Source of the DNA: Peptoniphilus catoniae
GTDB taxonomy: Bacteria > Bacillota > Clostridia > Tissierellales > Peptoniphilaceae
DNA: 64,000 nucleotides
Direction of reading: 5' to 3'
Assembly (NCBI RefSeq): GCF_901447155.2
Contig: NZ_LR588413.1
Coordinates: 186,001 to 250,000 of the forward strand
In this document: one piece after another, positions 56,060-64,000 of the stretch
How the letters are laid out: each line of letters opens with the position of its first letter
How positions within the stretch are numbered: the stretch's first letter is position 1
Translations under genes and position numbers: made by a program
Notes under the pieces: model-generated
The model's database searches: none
Seen by the model: only the letters and a program-made list of their open reading frames with translations
What the model was told of the DNA's origin: nothing

Positions 56060-56576
56060 AGATATTAAATTATATAATATGATACTTCCTATTTGGATGT
56101 TGATTATTTTCCCACCTGCTTGGATAGTTACTATACCGATGAATTTTATAATTGACTCTTTGGTTTTGATTGTTGCCATGAAAGTTTTAAGCCTTGACAA
56201 TAGAAAGGATATTTATAAAAAAACTATCTTACCTATAGTTATATTCGGATATTTAAGTGACTTAATAGGAGGAGGTCTTTTAACCGCTCTATCTATCTTT
56301 AATGACTTTTACCATTTTTTTAAGTTCTCTAATGAATTAAGCTTCTCAATAGCCTACGCACCTACCGAAAGTCTGGCATCTTTTCTAATAGTTTCTTTCT
56401 TTGTTATAGTGTCAGGGATTTTTATTTATATCTTTAATTATAAATTGTCTTTTAAGAAGCTCTCACTATCCTGTGAAATAAAAAAGAAGCTGGCTCTTGC
56501 TCTTGCAATATTTACAGCTCCTTATACTTTCCTTATTAGTCTTGATTTTTTAAATAATTTTTTCAATCTATATTAA
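56037..56576 (+). CDS. Unknown integral membrane protein
   Basis: Not recognised. About five hydrophobic segments over 179 residues, with the charged N-terminus KSKDIKLYN, a conserved-looking loop LSLDNRKDIYKK between segments two and three, and GYLSDLIGGG in segment three. It overlaps the Met8-like gene; ATG 56037 sits too close to AAAGG, and TTG 56049 gives a better distance, so the true start may be 12 nt later. Co-transcription with the Met8-like gene is likely. No motif points to a function. Confidence 0.7.
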   Translation: MIRTLKSKDIKLYNMILPIWMLIIFPPAWIVTIPMNFIIDSLVLIVAMKVLSLDNRKDIYKKTILPIVIFGYLSDLIGGGLLTALSIFNDFYHFFKFSNELSFSIAYAPTESLASFLIVSFFVIVSGIFIYIFNYKLSFKKLSLSCEIKKKLALALAIFTAPYTFLISLDFLNNFFNLY

Positions 56577-56602
56577 AGGACTGCCTAAGCAGTCCTTTTT
56601 TA
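56576..56602. terminator. Bidirectional terminator between convergent genes
   Basis: AAGGACTGC and GCAGTCCTT flank a CTAA loop and continue in six Ts on the plus strand. The same stem serves ppsA on the minus strand (TTTAATAT). Confidence 0.85.
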
Positions 56603-56606
56603 ATTC

Positions 56607-58967
56607 TTAATCTCTCTTTTCTCTAAGACCTCTAAGTATCATTTTTTGTTCAACTGATGCTATAAGTCTTCTTGTATATTCAACTGTGTCAGGGTTAACG
56701 CTCATTGAGGTAACTCCGCACTCAACTAAATACTCAGCAAGCTCCGGATACTGACTTGGTCCTTGGCCACAAATTGAGCATGTTTTTCCTTTTTTATTGC
56801 AAGCTTCAATTAGAATTTTAAGTGCTCTCTTAACAGGCTCGTTTCTTTCGTCAAAGTATCCCATATTATTAAGGATTCCTGAATCTCTGTCGGCTCCCAT
56901 AACAAGCTGCGTAAGGTCATTTGAACCTATTGAGAATCCATCTACCAACTCAGCAAATTCTTCAGCTTGGAAAACTACTGAAGGTACTTCAGCCATAATC
57001 CATATTTTAAAGTTTTTATTTTGCTTTAGACCTTCACTTGCCATTATTTCTTTAACTTCTTTTAGTTCTTCAATGGTTCTTACAAATGGAAGCATAGCTA
57101 TTACATTAGTTAGACCGTAATCCTCTCTTACCTTTTTCATAGCTCTACATTCAAGTCTAAAGCCTTCTTCATATTCAGGCGAAATATACCTTGATACGCC
57201 TCTCCAGCCTATCATAGGATTAGCCTCTATCGGTTCAACTTCATCTCCGCCCTTTAAGCCTCTAAACTCATTGGTTCTAAAGTCAGACATTCTAACTACA
57301 ATGTTTCTTGGGTAAATAGCTTGAGCTACCTTTGATATACCCTCTGCAAGCTTTTCAATCATGAAATCCCCTTGATTATTTTTAGCAAGATACATTGGGT
57401 GAGCACCTATCATATTTGTAAATATAAACTCTGTTCTCATAAGTCCTATACCGTCAAAAGGTAAATCCTTGTATCTTTCAATTAAATCAGGTTCTCCAAG
57501 ATTCATGTAGATCTTAGTAGCTGTTACAGGTGCAACAAGATTCCTAATTGATGCAGTTAAATCTTCACTAACTTGTAAGCTTGTTTTTGATCCTTCTTCG
57601 ACTTTTTTCTTTTCTTCTTTTAAAACATCTCCCTCATAGACTATTCCTCTAGTTGCATCCACAGTTACAAACTTTCCGTTTTTAAGAACTTTTGTAGCAT
57701 TTTTAGATCCAACTATACAAGGGATTTGCAGTTCACGTGATACTATGGCAGCATGACAGGTTCTTCCGCCTTCATCTGTAACTACTCCTGCAGCCTTTCT
57801 CATAGCAGGTACCATGTCAGGATTAGTCATTTCAGTTACAAGAATGTCTCCTTCTTCAACAAGGTTGATTTCTGAAACATCCTTTATAAGCTTAACCTTA
57901 CCCCTTCCTATTCCCGGTGATGCAGGAAGTCCTTTTACCAGTGTAGTTAAAACTTCTTTCTTTTCTTCTTCGTCTTTTATTGTAGTTATCGGTCTTGATT
58001 GCAAGAAATAAAACTCCTTTGTATCTTTATCAAAAGCCCATTCAGTATCTTGAACGCTTCCATAAAGTTCTTCAACTTTTAATCCTCTTTCGATTAATGT
58101 TTCGATTTCTTTCTTTGTTAAACATTCTCCATCTACATATTCTTCGCCAAGATAATCTTTAACATTTACCTGTTCTGTTCCTATACCGTCAGCTTTTTTT
58201 ATAACCATAAAGTTTTTTGTAGCTATATGCTTCTCTTTTATCTCTTTAGTCTTTTTATCTATAATGTACTCATCTGGAGTTACTATTCCTGAAACAACAG
58301 CTTCTCCAAGTCCCCAACTTGCATTAATCATCATTTCATCTTTATTGCCGTTAATAGGATTTGCAGTAAACATTACTCCGGACTTTTCTGAATTAACCAT
58401 TTTTTGTACAACTACTGAAAGTGAAACTTCAAAGTGATCGAAGTTTTGTTTTTCTCTATAATAAATTGCTCTTGAAGTCCAAAGAGATGCAAAGCATTTT
58501 CTAACATATTCAAGAAGTTTTTCTTCTCCTCTAATATGTAAATAGGTATCTTGTTGACCTGCAAATGAGGCATCAGGAAGATCTTCCGCAGTCGCTGATG
58601 ACCTTACCGCAACTTCAGGATCCTTCATACCAATACTATCTGAAAATTCCTTGTAAGCTCTTTTTATTTCATTTTCTAGCTTATCAAAAAATTTTCCTTG
58701 GATAATTTTGTCTTGAATTGCTTTTGATGCTTCAAATAAAGCATTTACATCTTCAACATCTAAAGATGACATTAAAAATTTTACAGTTTCATCCAATGAA
58801 GAATGTTCAATAAATTCATCATAGGCTGTAGATGTAACACAAAATCCTGGTGGCACAGGCAAACTCATTCTTGTTAGTTCGCCAAGATTAGCTCCCTTAC
58901 CACCAACCATATTAATATCTTTCTTTGAAATCTCATTAAACCATTTGATATAAGTGTATTCTGACAT
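56607..58967 (-). CDS. ppsA: Phosphoenolpyruvate synthase
   Basis: Makes phosphoenolpyruvate from pyruvate and ATP (pyruvate, water dikinase). ATP-grasp N-terminal domain beginning KWFNEISKKDINMVGGKGANL; swivelling domain with the phospho-His in EGGRTCHAAIVSREL (about residue 415); C-terminal barrel with catalytic Cys in CSICGQGPSQYPEL. Length 786, as for PpsA and distinct from the longer pyruvate phosphate dikinase. Together with fumC it fits gluconeogenic or amino-acid-fermenting metabolism. Confidence 0.93.
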   Translation of the reverse strand: MSEYTYIKWFNEISKKDINMVGGKGANLGELTRMSLPVPPGFCVTSTAYDEFIEHSSLDETVKFLMSSLDVEDVNALFEASKAIQDKIIQGKFFDKLENEIKRAYKEFSDSIGMKDPEVAVRSSATAEDLPDASFAGQQDTYLHIRGEEKLLEYVRKCFASLWTSRAIYYREKQNFDHFEVSLSVVVQKMVNSEKSGVMFTANPINGNKDEMMINASWGLGEAVVSGIVTPDEYIIDKKTKEIKEKHIATKNFMVIKKADGIGTEQVNVKDYLGEEYVDGECLTKKEIETLIERGLKVEELYGSVQDTEWAFDKDTKEFYFLQSRPITTIKDEEEKKEVLTTLVKGLPASPGIGRGKVKLIKDVSEINLVEEGDILVTEMTNPDMVPAMRKAAGVVTDEGGRTCHAAIVSRELQIPCIVGSKNATKVLKNGKFVTVDATRGIVYEGDVLKEEKKKVEEGSKTSLQVSEDLTASIRNLVAPVTATKIYMNLGEPDLIERYKDLPFDGIGLMRTEFIFTNMIGAHPMYLAKNNQGDFMIEKLAEGISKVAQAIYPRNIVVRMSDFRTNEFRGLKGGDEVEPIEANPMIGWRGVSRYISPEYEEGFRLECRAMKKVREDYGLTNVIAMLPFVRTIEELKEVKEIMASEGLKQNKNFKIWIMAEVPSVVFQAEEFAELVDGFSIGSNDLTQLVMGADRDSGILNNMGYFDERNEPVKRALKILIEACNKKGKTCSICGQGPSQYPELAEYLVECGVTSMSVNPDTVEYTRRLIASVEQKMILRGLREKRD

Positions 58968-58990
58968 AGTATCCTCCTTTTCACAAAACT

Positions 58991-58999
58991 ATTATAACA
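58991..58999 (-). promoter_or_regulatory. Extended -10 promoter of ppsA
   Basis: TGTTATAAT on the minus strand (hexamer 58991-58996), 24 nt before the start codon and downstream of the CYTH gene. Confidence 0.55.
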
Positions 59000-59009
59000 T
59001 ATTATTAAA

Positions 59010-59561
59010 CTATGATATGCTATTTTTATAAATTTTTTTAAGTTCTGCAATAGATTTTGTAGAAATTGCTCTCTTATCCACATTTAATTTATTTAATACA
59101 TCATAAAGATCTTCTTTGCATCTAAATTCAACCTCTATATATGGAAAAGGGTAAGTTTCTTTATCCCAACTGTCAAATTCAAACTTCATATTTTTATAAA
59201 TATAAGAGGTCCTTTCCTTATATCCAGTATCATATTTATCATATCCTAAAGCTTTTAAGGTCTGAATAAGGTCATCTTTTTTATTTACAATAGTGTTATA
59301 TTCAATATTTTCTCTGACTTCTTTATCTGAAATATGTTTTTTAAATGTGAAAAAAATAGTTTTTTCTCCTGTCAAAAGATTTTTTGTAGTTCTTATTCTA
59401 AGGTAACCCTTTGCTTTAGGATCTATAGGATTTATAGATGAATCTATAATTATATTTTCCTGCTCTTCTTTGCCTATAAGTTCAGCACCAAGATTAACTA
59501 ATTTTTCTTCAATATCCTTGTTGTCAAGGCCTAATAATTTTACTTCAACTTCCTTTTCCAT
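59010..59561 (-). CDS. CYTH domain protein (class IV adenylate cyclase/triphosphatase family)
   Basis: Triphosphate-tunnel enzyme family. The defining ExExK motif is seen as EKEVEVKLL at the N-terminus, followed by alternating charged strands (YLRIRTTK, TIFFTFKKH, FEFDSWDKE, YIEVEFRCK). Length 183. Members hydrolyse inorganic triphosphate or nucleotide triphosphates, or make cAMP; the sequence cannot choose. ATG 59561 follows AGGAGA and overlaps the preceding metallophosphoesterase stop by a base. Confidence 0.85.
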   Translation of the reverse strand: MEKEVEVKLLGLDNKDIEEKLVNLGAELIGKEEQENIIIDSSINPIDPKAKGYLRIRTTKNLLTGEKTIFFTFKKHISDKEVRENIEYNTIVNKKDDLIQTLKALGYDKYDTGYKERTSYIYKNMKFEFDSWDKETYPFPYIEVEFRCKEDLYDVLNKLNVDKRAISTKSIAELKKIYKNSIS

Positions 59562-60244
59562 TATATGTTTATCTCCTGTAACTTAAAATCAACATAATCT
59601 GATGCCACGCATTTATAATCTACCTTGTTAATCTTTCCTTCTATAATAAACTTGTGTCCTTCTCCGTGTAAATGCCCATAAAGGCACAAATTTACTCCTC
59701 TTTCCGAACAAAAAACAGAGAAATCATTAGGTTCCTTATTTTGCATAAAGGGAGGGTAGTGAATCATCGCAATCTTTTTTTTACAATTCTCCAAGCCTGA
59801 AAATGAATTTTTAAGTCTTAGAATTTCTCTATTGTATATTTTTTCGTCTTGATCATTAAAGCCCGGAGTGTCTGTAGAATACCAACCTCTACTTCCAAAA
59901 ATACCTACATCCCTATATACATAGTTATTATTGTGCAAAAACTCTATGCTTTTAAAACCCGCCTCTCTCATTTTACTTAAAGAAGTCCACCAATAGTCAT
60001 GATTTCCCTTGGATATTATTTTTTTTCCAGGTAAATTATCTATGATCCTAAGGTCTACAAAGCTATCTGTAAATTTTAAAGCCCAGCTTGTGTCTCCAAC
60101 TAATAAAACAAGGTCCTCATCTGACACTTTTTCCTTCCAATCAGAAATTATTTTTTCGCTATGGTTTATCCAGTTGTCACCAAATATATCCATGGGCTTT
60201 TCTCCTCGAAAATCAAAGTGTAAATCTCCAATTGCCCAAATCAT
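59561..60244 (-). CDS. Calcineurin-like metallophosphoesterase
   Basis: Two-metal phosphoesterase. Motifs in order: IGDLHFDF (near residue 5), LVGDTSWAL, SKGNHDYWW, IHYPPFM and YGHLHGEGH. These give the complete metal set. Length 227. It resembles the group of uncharacterised phosphohydrolases with a Trp-Trp after the NHD motif. It lies between the YhaN-like gene and the CYTH gene, both spaced within 3 nt or overlapping, so the three are co-expressed. Substrate unknown. Confidence 0.87.
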   Translation of the reverse strand: MIWAIGDLHFDFRGEKPMDIFGDNWINHSEKIISDWKEKVSDEDLVLLVGDTSWALKFTDSFVDLRIIDNLPGKKIISKGNHDYWWTSLSKMREAGFKSIEFLHNNNYVYRDVGIFGSRGWYSTDTPGFNDQDEKIYNREILRLKNSFSGLENCKKKIAMIHYPPFMQNKEPNDFSVFCSERGVNLCLYGHLHGEGHKFIIEGKINKVDYKCVASDYVDFKLQEINI

Positions 60245-60246
60245 AA

Positions 60247-62550
60247 TTACTCCATTTCAATTAAATTATAATCTTTGTCCAGATTATCAAGAATTTTTTC
60301 TTCTCTATCTGTAGCTGTAAATATAATTATCTGTCTATTAGAATCAGATAAGTATAATAAAGCATTCTTAAGTCTCTCATTATCATATTGCAAAAAATGA
60401 TCATCTAGTATTAAAGGAACATCTTTAAAAAGGATATCTATAATTGCAAGTCTAAAGGATAAATATATTTGATCTATAGTTCCGTTACTTAAACTTTCAA
60501 AATCCACAAACATTTCATTATCTTCATCGTAGACTTTTATATTAAAATCCTTATCAGCTATTATACTTCTATATTTATCAGCTGTAATTTTAGAAAGAAA
60601 TTCTCCTATTTTATCTACAAGTTTTGGAAAAATTTCTTTTCTATTTTCATTTAAAATCTCAGAAATAATATACATAGCTTCCTTTATAGCTTCAACCTCT
60701 CCTTCTTTAGCTTTAAGCTCATCTAGGAGGGCCCTTTCTTTTTCCTTTAAATACATATAATGTCTGAATTTTTTTTCTTCTAATGAGAGGCTTTGTCTTA
60801 ACTTAGCTAAATTAATTTCTAAATCTTTAATATTTATAGATTCTATAGGCTCAATACTTTCCAAATTTATTCCATGATTTAAAGATTCAATTTCCCTCCC
60901 ATTTGCAAGGTGTTTTATATCATTTTCCAGTATTTTTATATTTGCCTCAGCATCTTTTAAATCTAAACCTTCAGTAAATTTATTCTTTAAATCTTCAAGA
61001 TCTTCTACATTCGCTTCTTTACAAATTTTGTCTATCTCTTTCTCTACATTTTCTAAAGCCTTTTCTATTTTTTCAAGTTCTACCCTGTTATTCTTAGTCT
61101 CCTTTAATATAAGGTCTTGTTTATACTTCTCTGCTGCCTTTTCATTAATAAGAGTCTCTATATGAGCTTGGAGTGTAATTTCATCACTTAAACCATACTT
61201 TTCAAAAAGATATTTGAATTCATCATCCATTTCTTTTTTTTCTATGGTCTTATCATAGGAAAGTTCTTGATACTCTCTTAGTTTTAAATTAAGCCTTGAT
61301 ACTACATCCTTTGAAATTCTGTATTTTTGATATTTCAAAATGGCATATAAAAATATAAAAGCTGATACAATAATCAGATAATATTTTTTTAATAGCAAGG
61401 ATCCTATAAGTGCAAGTATAGATAAGCCTGTAGATATAATTGTAAAAACAAGATACTTATTTACATCCTTACTGCTTAAATTAATATCTCTTAAAACAAA
61501 TTCCATTTCTTTAGAATAATTAATAGAGTTAAGCTCATTAAGCTTTTTATTCATAAATCTTAGATTATAAAGATCTTTAGACAATTCATCTGTTTCTGTA
61601 TCTTTTGTTATTTCAAAATTTCTATTTACTTTCGATATAAGGTTTTCTTTTAGTGTCTTTAGGCTAAGAGAACTTTTTTCAAGCTCTATTGCTCTTTCAT
61701 AAGTTGTAGATTCAATGGCTTGAAGGTTATTTTTACCTGATATAAGCTCCGAAATTTCTTCTTTCTTCTTTATTATCTCGTTATAATCCATCTGCTGGGA
61801 TAACTTATCTTTAAATTTTGATTTTTCTTCCGCCAAGTGGATACTTTCTTTTGTATCTCTTATTTCATTTCTTATATTTTGGCAATTTTTTATAGAGTCT
61901 TCATATTTAGGCAGTTCTTTTCTAATTTCCTTAATTTTACTATTTAAAGAACCTATAATGGTTTTGCTTCTGCTCTCTTTACCTAAAACATCAAGTTGCT
62001 TCTCTAAACTATCAAGGGATTTTCTACCATCAAATTCTTCGTCCTTAGTTAATACAAAATTTTCAAATTTCTTTTTTATTAATTCGTAACTTTCAGATTC
62101 AAGTTTTGTTTTAAGCTGACCTATAAAAAATGTATTTTCAAATATTTCTCTACTTACATCAAAAAACAGAACTCCAGGTTGACCTATTTTAGTAAACTTA
62201 AATATTAACTCATTTTTAGAAATATCTTCATTATTTGTAAAGTCTATTAAAGAAAGCTCATTATTGTTAAAATCTCTCTCCAACCTATAGTCTTTTCCCT
62301 TATAGGATAAAGTTAAATAGCCTCTGTAATCTTCCTTAATCCAAGGTTTATATTTTTTGTATTCATCTGAATAAATTCTTTTTTTAATTGAACTTTTAGC
62401 AAATCCGTAAAACATTCCACTTAAAAAAGAAGAAACCGTACTTTTTCCACTTTCGTTATTTCCCTTTATGATATTTAATCCATCAGTAAGTTTTATAGAT
62501 TTATTATTAAATTTCCCAAATGAAATCATATTAAGCTCTTTAATCTTCAT
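60247..62550 (-). CDS. YhaN-like AAA ATPase with membrane hairpin (SbcC-related)
   Basis: Rad50/SbcC-type P-loop ATPase. Walker A GNNESGKSTVSSF lies at about residues 31-43. Two long coiled-coil stretches are separated by two membrane helices (about residues 360-405), which marks the YhaN type rather than SbcC. The C-terminal head has LSNGTIDQIYLSFRLAI and LILDDHFLQYDNERL. Length 767, within the range of this family. It overlaps the nuclease gene by 11 nt; together they probably form a membrane-linked DNA-end processing complex. Confidence 0.85.
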   Translation of the reverse strand: MKIKELNMISFGKFNNKSIKLTDGLNIIKGNNESGKSTVSSFLSGMFYGFAKSSIKKRIYSDEYKKYKPWIKEDYRGYLTLSYKGKDYRLERDFNNNELSLIDFTNNEDISKNELIFKFTKIGQPGVLFFDVSREIFENTFFIGQLKTKLESESYELIKKKFENFVLTKDEEFDGRKSLDSLEKQLDVLGKESRSKTIIGSLNSKIKEIRKELPKYEDSIKNCQNIRNEIRDTKESIHLAEEKSKFKDKLSQQMDYNEIIKKKEEISELISGKNNLQAIESTTYERAIELEKSSLSLKTLKENLISKVNRNFEITKDTETDELSKDLYNLRFMNKKLNELNSINYSKEMEFVLRDINLSSKDVNKYLVFTIISTGLSILALIGSLLLKKYYLIIVSAFIFLYAILKYQKYRISKDVVSRLNLKLREYQELSYDKTIEKKEMDDEFKYLFEKYGLSDEITLQAHIETLINEKAAEKYKQDLILKETKNNRVELEKIEKALENVEKEIDKICKEANVEDLEDLKNKFTEGLDLKDAEANIKILENDIKHLANGREIESLNHGINLESIEPIESINIKDLEINLAKLRQSLSLEEKKFRHYMYLKEKERALLDELKAKEGEVEAIKEAMYIISEILNENRKEIFPKLVDKIGEFLSKITADKYRSIIADKDFNIKVYDEDNEMFVDFESLSNGTIDQIYLSFRLAIIDILFKDVPLILDDHFLQYDNERLKNALLYLSDSNRQIIIFTATDREEKILDNLDKDYNLIEME

Positions 62551-63586
62551 TTTTTGCCTCCATTAAAGCTCTTAATCCATAATCTATTACTTTTTCATTT
62601 CCTCTTGCTTTTTCTATAAACTTTCCCAATAGATTATCTTTGTTTTTTTCATATAAATCATCTAAATCATAATCAGGTTTTAAATCATCTTCTATTTCAA
62701 GATAAAAATAATTTAAACTGTAGTTTAAATATTCAATTAAATAATCAGAATCTCCATAGCTTCCAATTAAAGTTATTTTATTGAAATCCTTCTCTAAACC
62801 CTCTAACATATCTTCGATTTTATCTTTTATCGTATAAATCGACATTGTCTTATTAATTTCAAGATCATGCTTATAATAATTTCTTAAGCTTTCCCCCTTA
62901 TAGTCAATCTTTAAATCTTTTGTTTTTTCGTCTAAATCAATCTCAATGAACCCATGACTTCCTGTATCTTTAAAGCTTACAGGCTCAGGTGACCCGCTAT
63001 AATAAATCCTATTAGATATTTTTTGTCTTATATGAATATGACCTAGAGCCACATAATCAAATCCTAAACCTTCTATTTCTTCCTTATTTAAGGCAAAATG
63101 TTCTTCATTGATTGTGCTTCCATGTAACATAAGTATATTGCTGAAATTTTTATCTAAATTGAAATTAAAATCAGCTTTAAAGTCATACTTCTTATTCCAT
63201 GAAAATCCATAAACTCTAAGTTTTAAATTTTCTATTTCAAAATATTCTTCCTTTTCAAAAAAATGAATATTTTTATTAAACTCGACTGTATAAATAGGTG
63301 AATCGGAATCAAGATAGTCATGATTCCCGCTTATTATAAAAATTTCAGTTTCTTTAACTGAGTTTAAAAGCTCAGCAAGTCTATCCATATCGCTTGCTGT
63401 AAAATAGTCTCTTTCGTAAATATCTCCACACAAAAGCAAAACATCTATTTTGTTATCCTTTACATAGTTAATATTTTTCTCCATAGTTTGCCAGATTTCT
63501 TCTCTTCTCTTGGAGGATACTTCAGGACTTAGTCTGCCTTTATAAAATCTTCCCAAATGAGTATCTGCCATATGTACTATTTTCAT
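62540..63586 (-). CDS. YhaO-like DNA exonuclease/metallophosphoesterase (SbcD-related)
   Basis: Mre11/SbcD-type nuclease subunit. Motifs: HMADTHLGRFYKGRL at the N-terminus, LLCGDIYERDYF, SGNHDYLDSDSP, MLHGSTINEEHF and ALGHIHIRQK, all metal ligands present. Length 348. Partner of the YhaN-like ATPase downstream. An extended -10 promoter lies just upstream. Confidence 0.9.
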   Translation of the reverse strand: MKIVHMADTHLGRFYKGRLSPEVSSKRREEIWQTMEKNINYVKDNKIDVLLLCGDIYERDYFTASDMDRLAELLNSVKETEIFIISGNHDYLDSDSPIYTVEFNKNIHFFEKEEYFEIENLKLRVYGFSWNKKYDFKADFNFNLDKNFSNILMLHGSTINEEHFALNKEEIEGLGFDYVALGHIHIRQKISNRIYYSGSPEPVSFKDTGSHGFIEIDLDEKTKDLKIDYKGESLRNYYKHDLEINKTMSIYTIKDKIEDMLEGLEKDFNKITLIGSYGDSDYLIEYLNYSLNYFYLEIEDDLKPDYDLDDLYEKNKDNLLGKFIEKARGNEKVIDYGLRALMEAKNED

Positions 63587-63601
63587 ACAATCACCTAGTC
63601 A

Positions 63602-63610
63602 ATTATATCA
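63602..63610 (-). promoter_or_regulatory. Extended -10 promoter of the YhaO-YhaN operon
   Basis: TGATATAAT on the minus strand (hexamer 63602-63607), 16 nt before the start codon. Confidence 0.5.
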
Positions 63611-63632
63611 CAGTTTATTGCCTTATAAAGCA

Positions 63633-63663
63633 AGAGAAAAGCCCGAGGCTTTCCCTCGAGCTT
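63633..63663 (-). terminator. Terminator of the isochorismatase-family gene
   Basis: AAGCTCGAGG pairs with CCTCGGGCTT around GAAAG (one T-G mismatch), followed by TTCTCTTG, a weak U-tract, on the minus strand. Confidence 0.65.
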
Positions 63664-64000
63664 ATATAATTAATTTTTGTACTTTTTTAAATTCGTCAGT
63701 ACCTGATACAGAATTTAAGTCAAACATTATAGACTCTGTATTTGTTACAACGCATCCCATTTCTGACATAAGAGCCAATGAATTTTTGTAGTTAAATTCA
63801 GTTCTTGAACTTATTGCATCAGATGCTATAAATACCTCATAACCTTTTTCAATTAAATCCCTTACAGTTAACAAAACACAAATATGACCCTCTATTCCAG
63901 AAACTACTACTTGCTTTTTTCCTGTGCTTTCTATTGCTCTTCTAAAATCTTTATTAAGCATACAGCTGAATTCTGTTTTTGCAATCTCCTCCTGATTTAA
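63662..64000 (-). CDS. Isochorismatase-family cysteine hydrolase (5' end beyond window)
   Basis: C-terminal 113 residues of a small hydrolase; the frame is open to the window edge, upstream of the internal Met at 63961. The segment KTEFSC, then VVVSGIEGHICVLLTVRDL with the catalytic Cys, and VFIASDAISSRTEFNY are typical of the nicotinamidase/isochorismatase family. Roughly 60-70 residues, including the catalytic Asp, lie outside the window. Substrate unknown. Confidence 0.88.
   Translation of the reverse strand, partial: LNQEEIAKTEFSCMLNKDFRRAIESTGKKQVVVSGIEGHICVLLTVRDLIEKGYEVFIASDAISSRTEFNYKNSLALMSEMGCVVTNTESIMFDLNSVSGTDEFKKVQKLII

Overview
The window looks like a chromosomal stretch from a low-GC, AT-rich anaerobic Firmicute. 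The best match is the Tissierellia/Peptoniphilaceae type (Peptoniphilus, Anaerococcus and relatives). The reasons are a PolC-type polymerase, a SCIFF peptide with its radical SAM maturase, strong Shine-Dalgarno sequences, frequent TTG starts, and conserved Firmicute blocks (plsX-acpP-rnc-smc-ftsY, ylxM-ffh-rpsP-khpA-rimM-trmD-rplS, rpsB-tsf-pyrH-frr-uppS-cdsA-rseP). The genus is an inference. Almost everything is housekeeping and on the minus strand. I see no prophage, insertion sequence, CRISPR array or rRNA.

Layout, left to right (transcription is mostly right to left). 1-10.9 kb: rpsB, tsf, pyrH, frr, uppS, cdsA, rseP, ispG and polC, covering translation, UMP supply, isoprenoid carrier and phospholipid synthesis, a site-2 protease and replication. 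polC lacks only its last few codons at the window edge. 10.9-13.1 kb: an ABC-2 type exporter whose ATPase has degenerate motifs and a long acidic tail. 13.3-15.8 kb: plus-strand fumC and ychF. 15.9-20.2 kb: aspS, an RseC-like protein, two membrane coiled-coil proteins of unknown function, and tRNA-Arg(CCG), which the last coding region runs into. 20.2-28.1 kb: recJ, relA, dtd, an MBL hydrolase, hemZ and a MurE-like ligase. 28.2-35.5 kb: ruvC, ruvA, ruvB, a SpoIID-like protein, queA, tgt, yajC and the SCIFF pair scfA/scfB. 35.5-39.9 kb: an unknown helical protein, asnA, a zinc-dependent phospholipase C-like protein that appears to start at ATT, and a secreted GH18 hydrolase. 40-44 kb: the ylxM to rplS operon. 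44-53 kb: plsX, acpP, rnc, an Elp3-like radical SAM protein, smc, ftsY and alr. 53-56.6 kb: an S-layer-homology surface protein and a plus-strand pair (Met8/CysG-like protein plus membrane protein). 56.6-64 kb: ppsA, a CYTH protein, a metallophosphoesterase, a YhaN/YhaO (SbcCD-like) pair and a partial isochorismatase-family hydrolase.

Genes within blocks are tightly packed, often overlapping by 1-26 nt, and intrinsic terminators lie both between and inside operons (rpsB/tsf, frr/uppS, scfA/scfB, PLC/asnA, aspS leader). Many starts are TTG preceded by a GGTGA-type Shine-Dalgarno that itself contains an in-frame GTG, so naive start calls are often a few codons too long. No intergenic gap exceeds about 300 bp; the largest (52957-53169, 36308-36497, 39897-40067) hold only promoters, terminators and AT-rich sequence.

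No clearly new multi-gene system stands out. The points most worth a second look are the tRNA/coding overlap, the ATT-start PLC-like gene, the degenerate ABC ATPase with a repeated Thr-containing tail motif, the terminator inside the aspS leader, and the absence of dxr from the cdsA-rseP junction.
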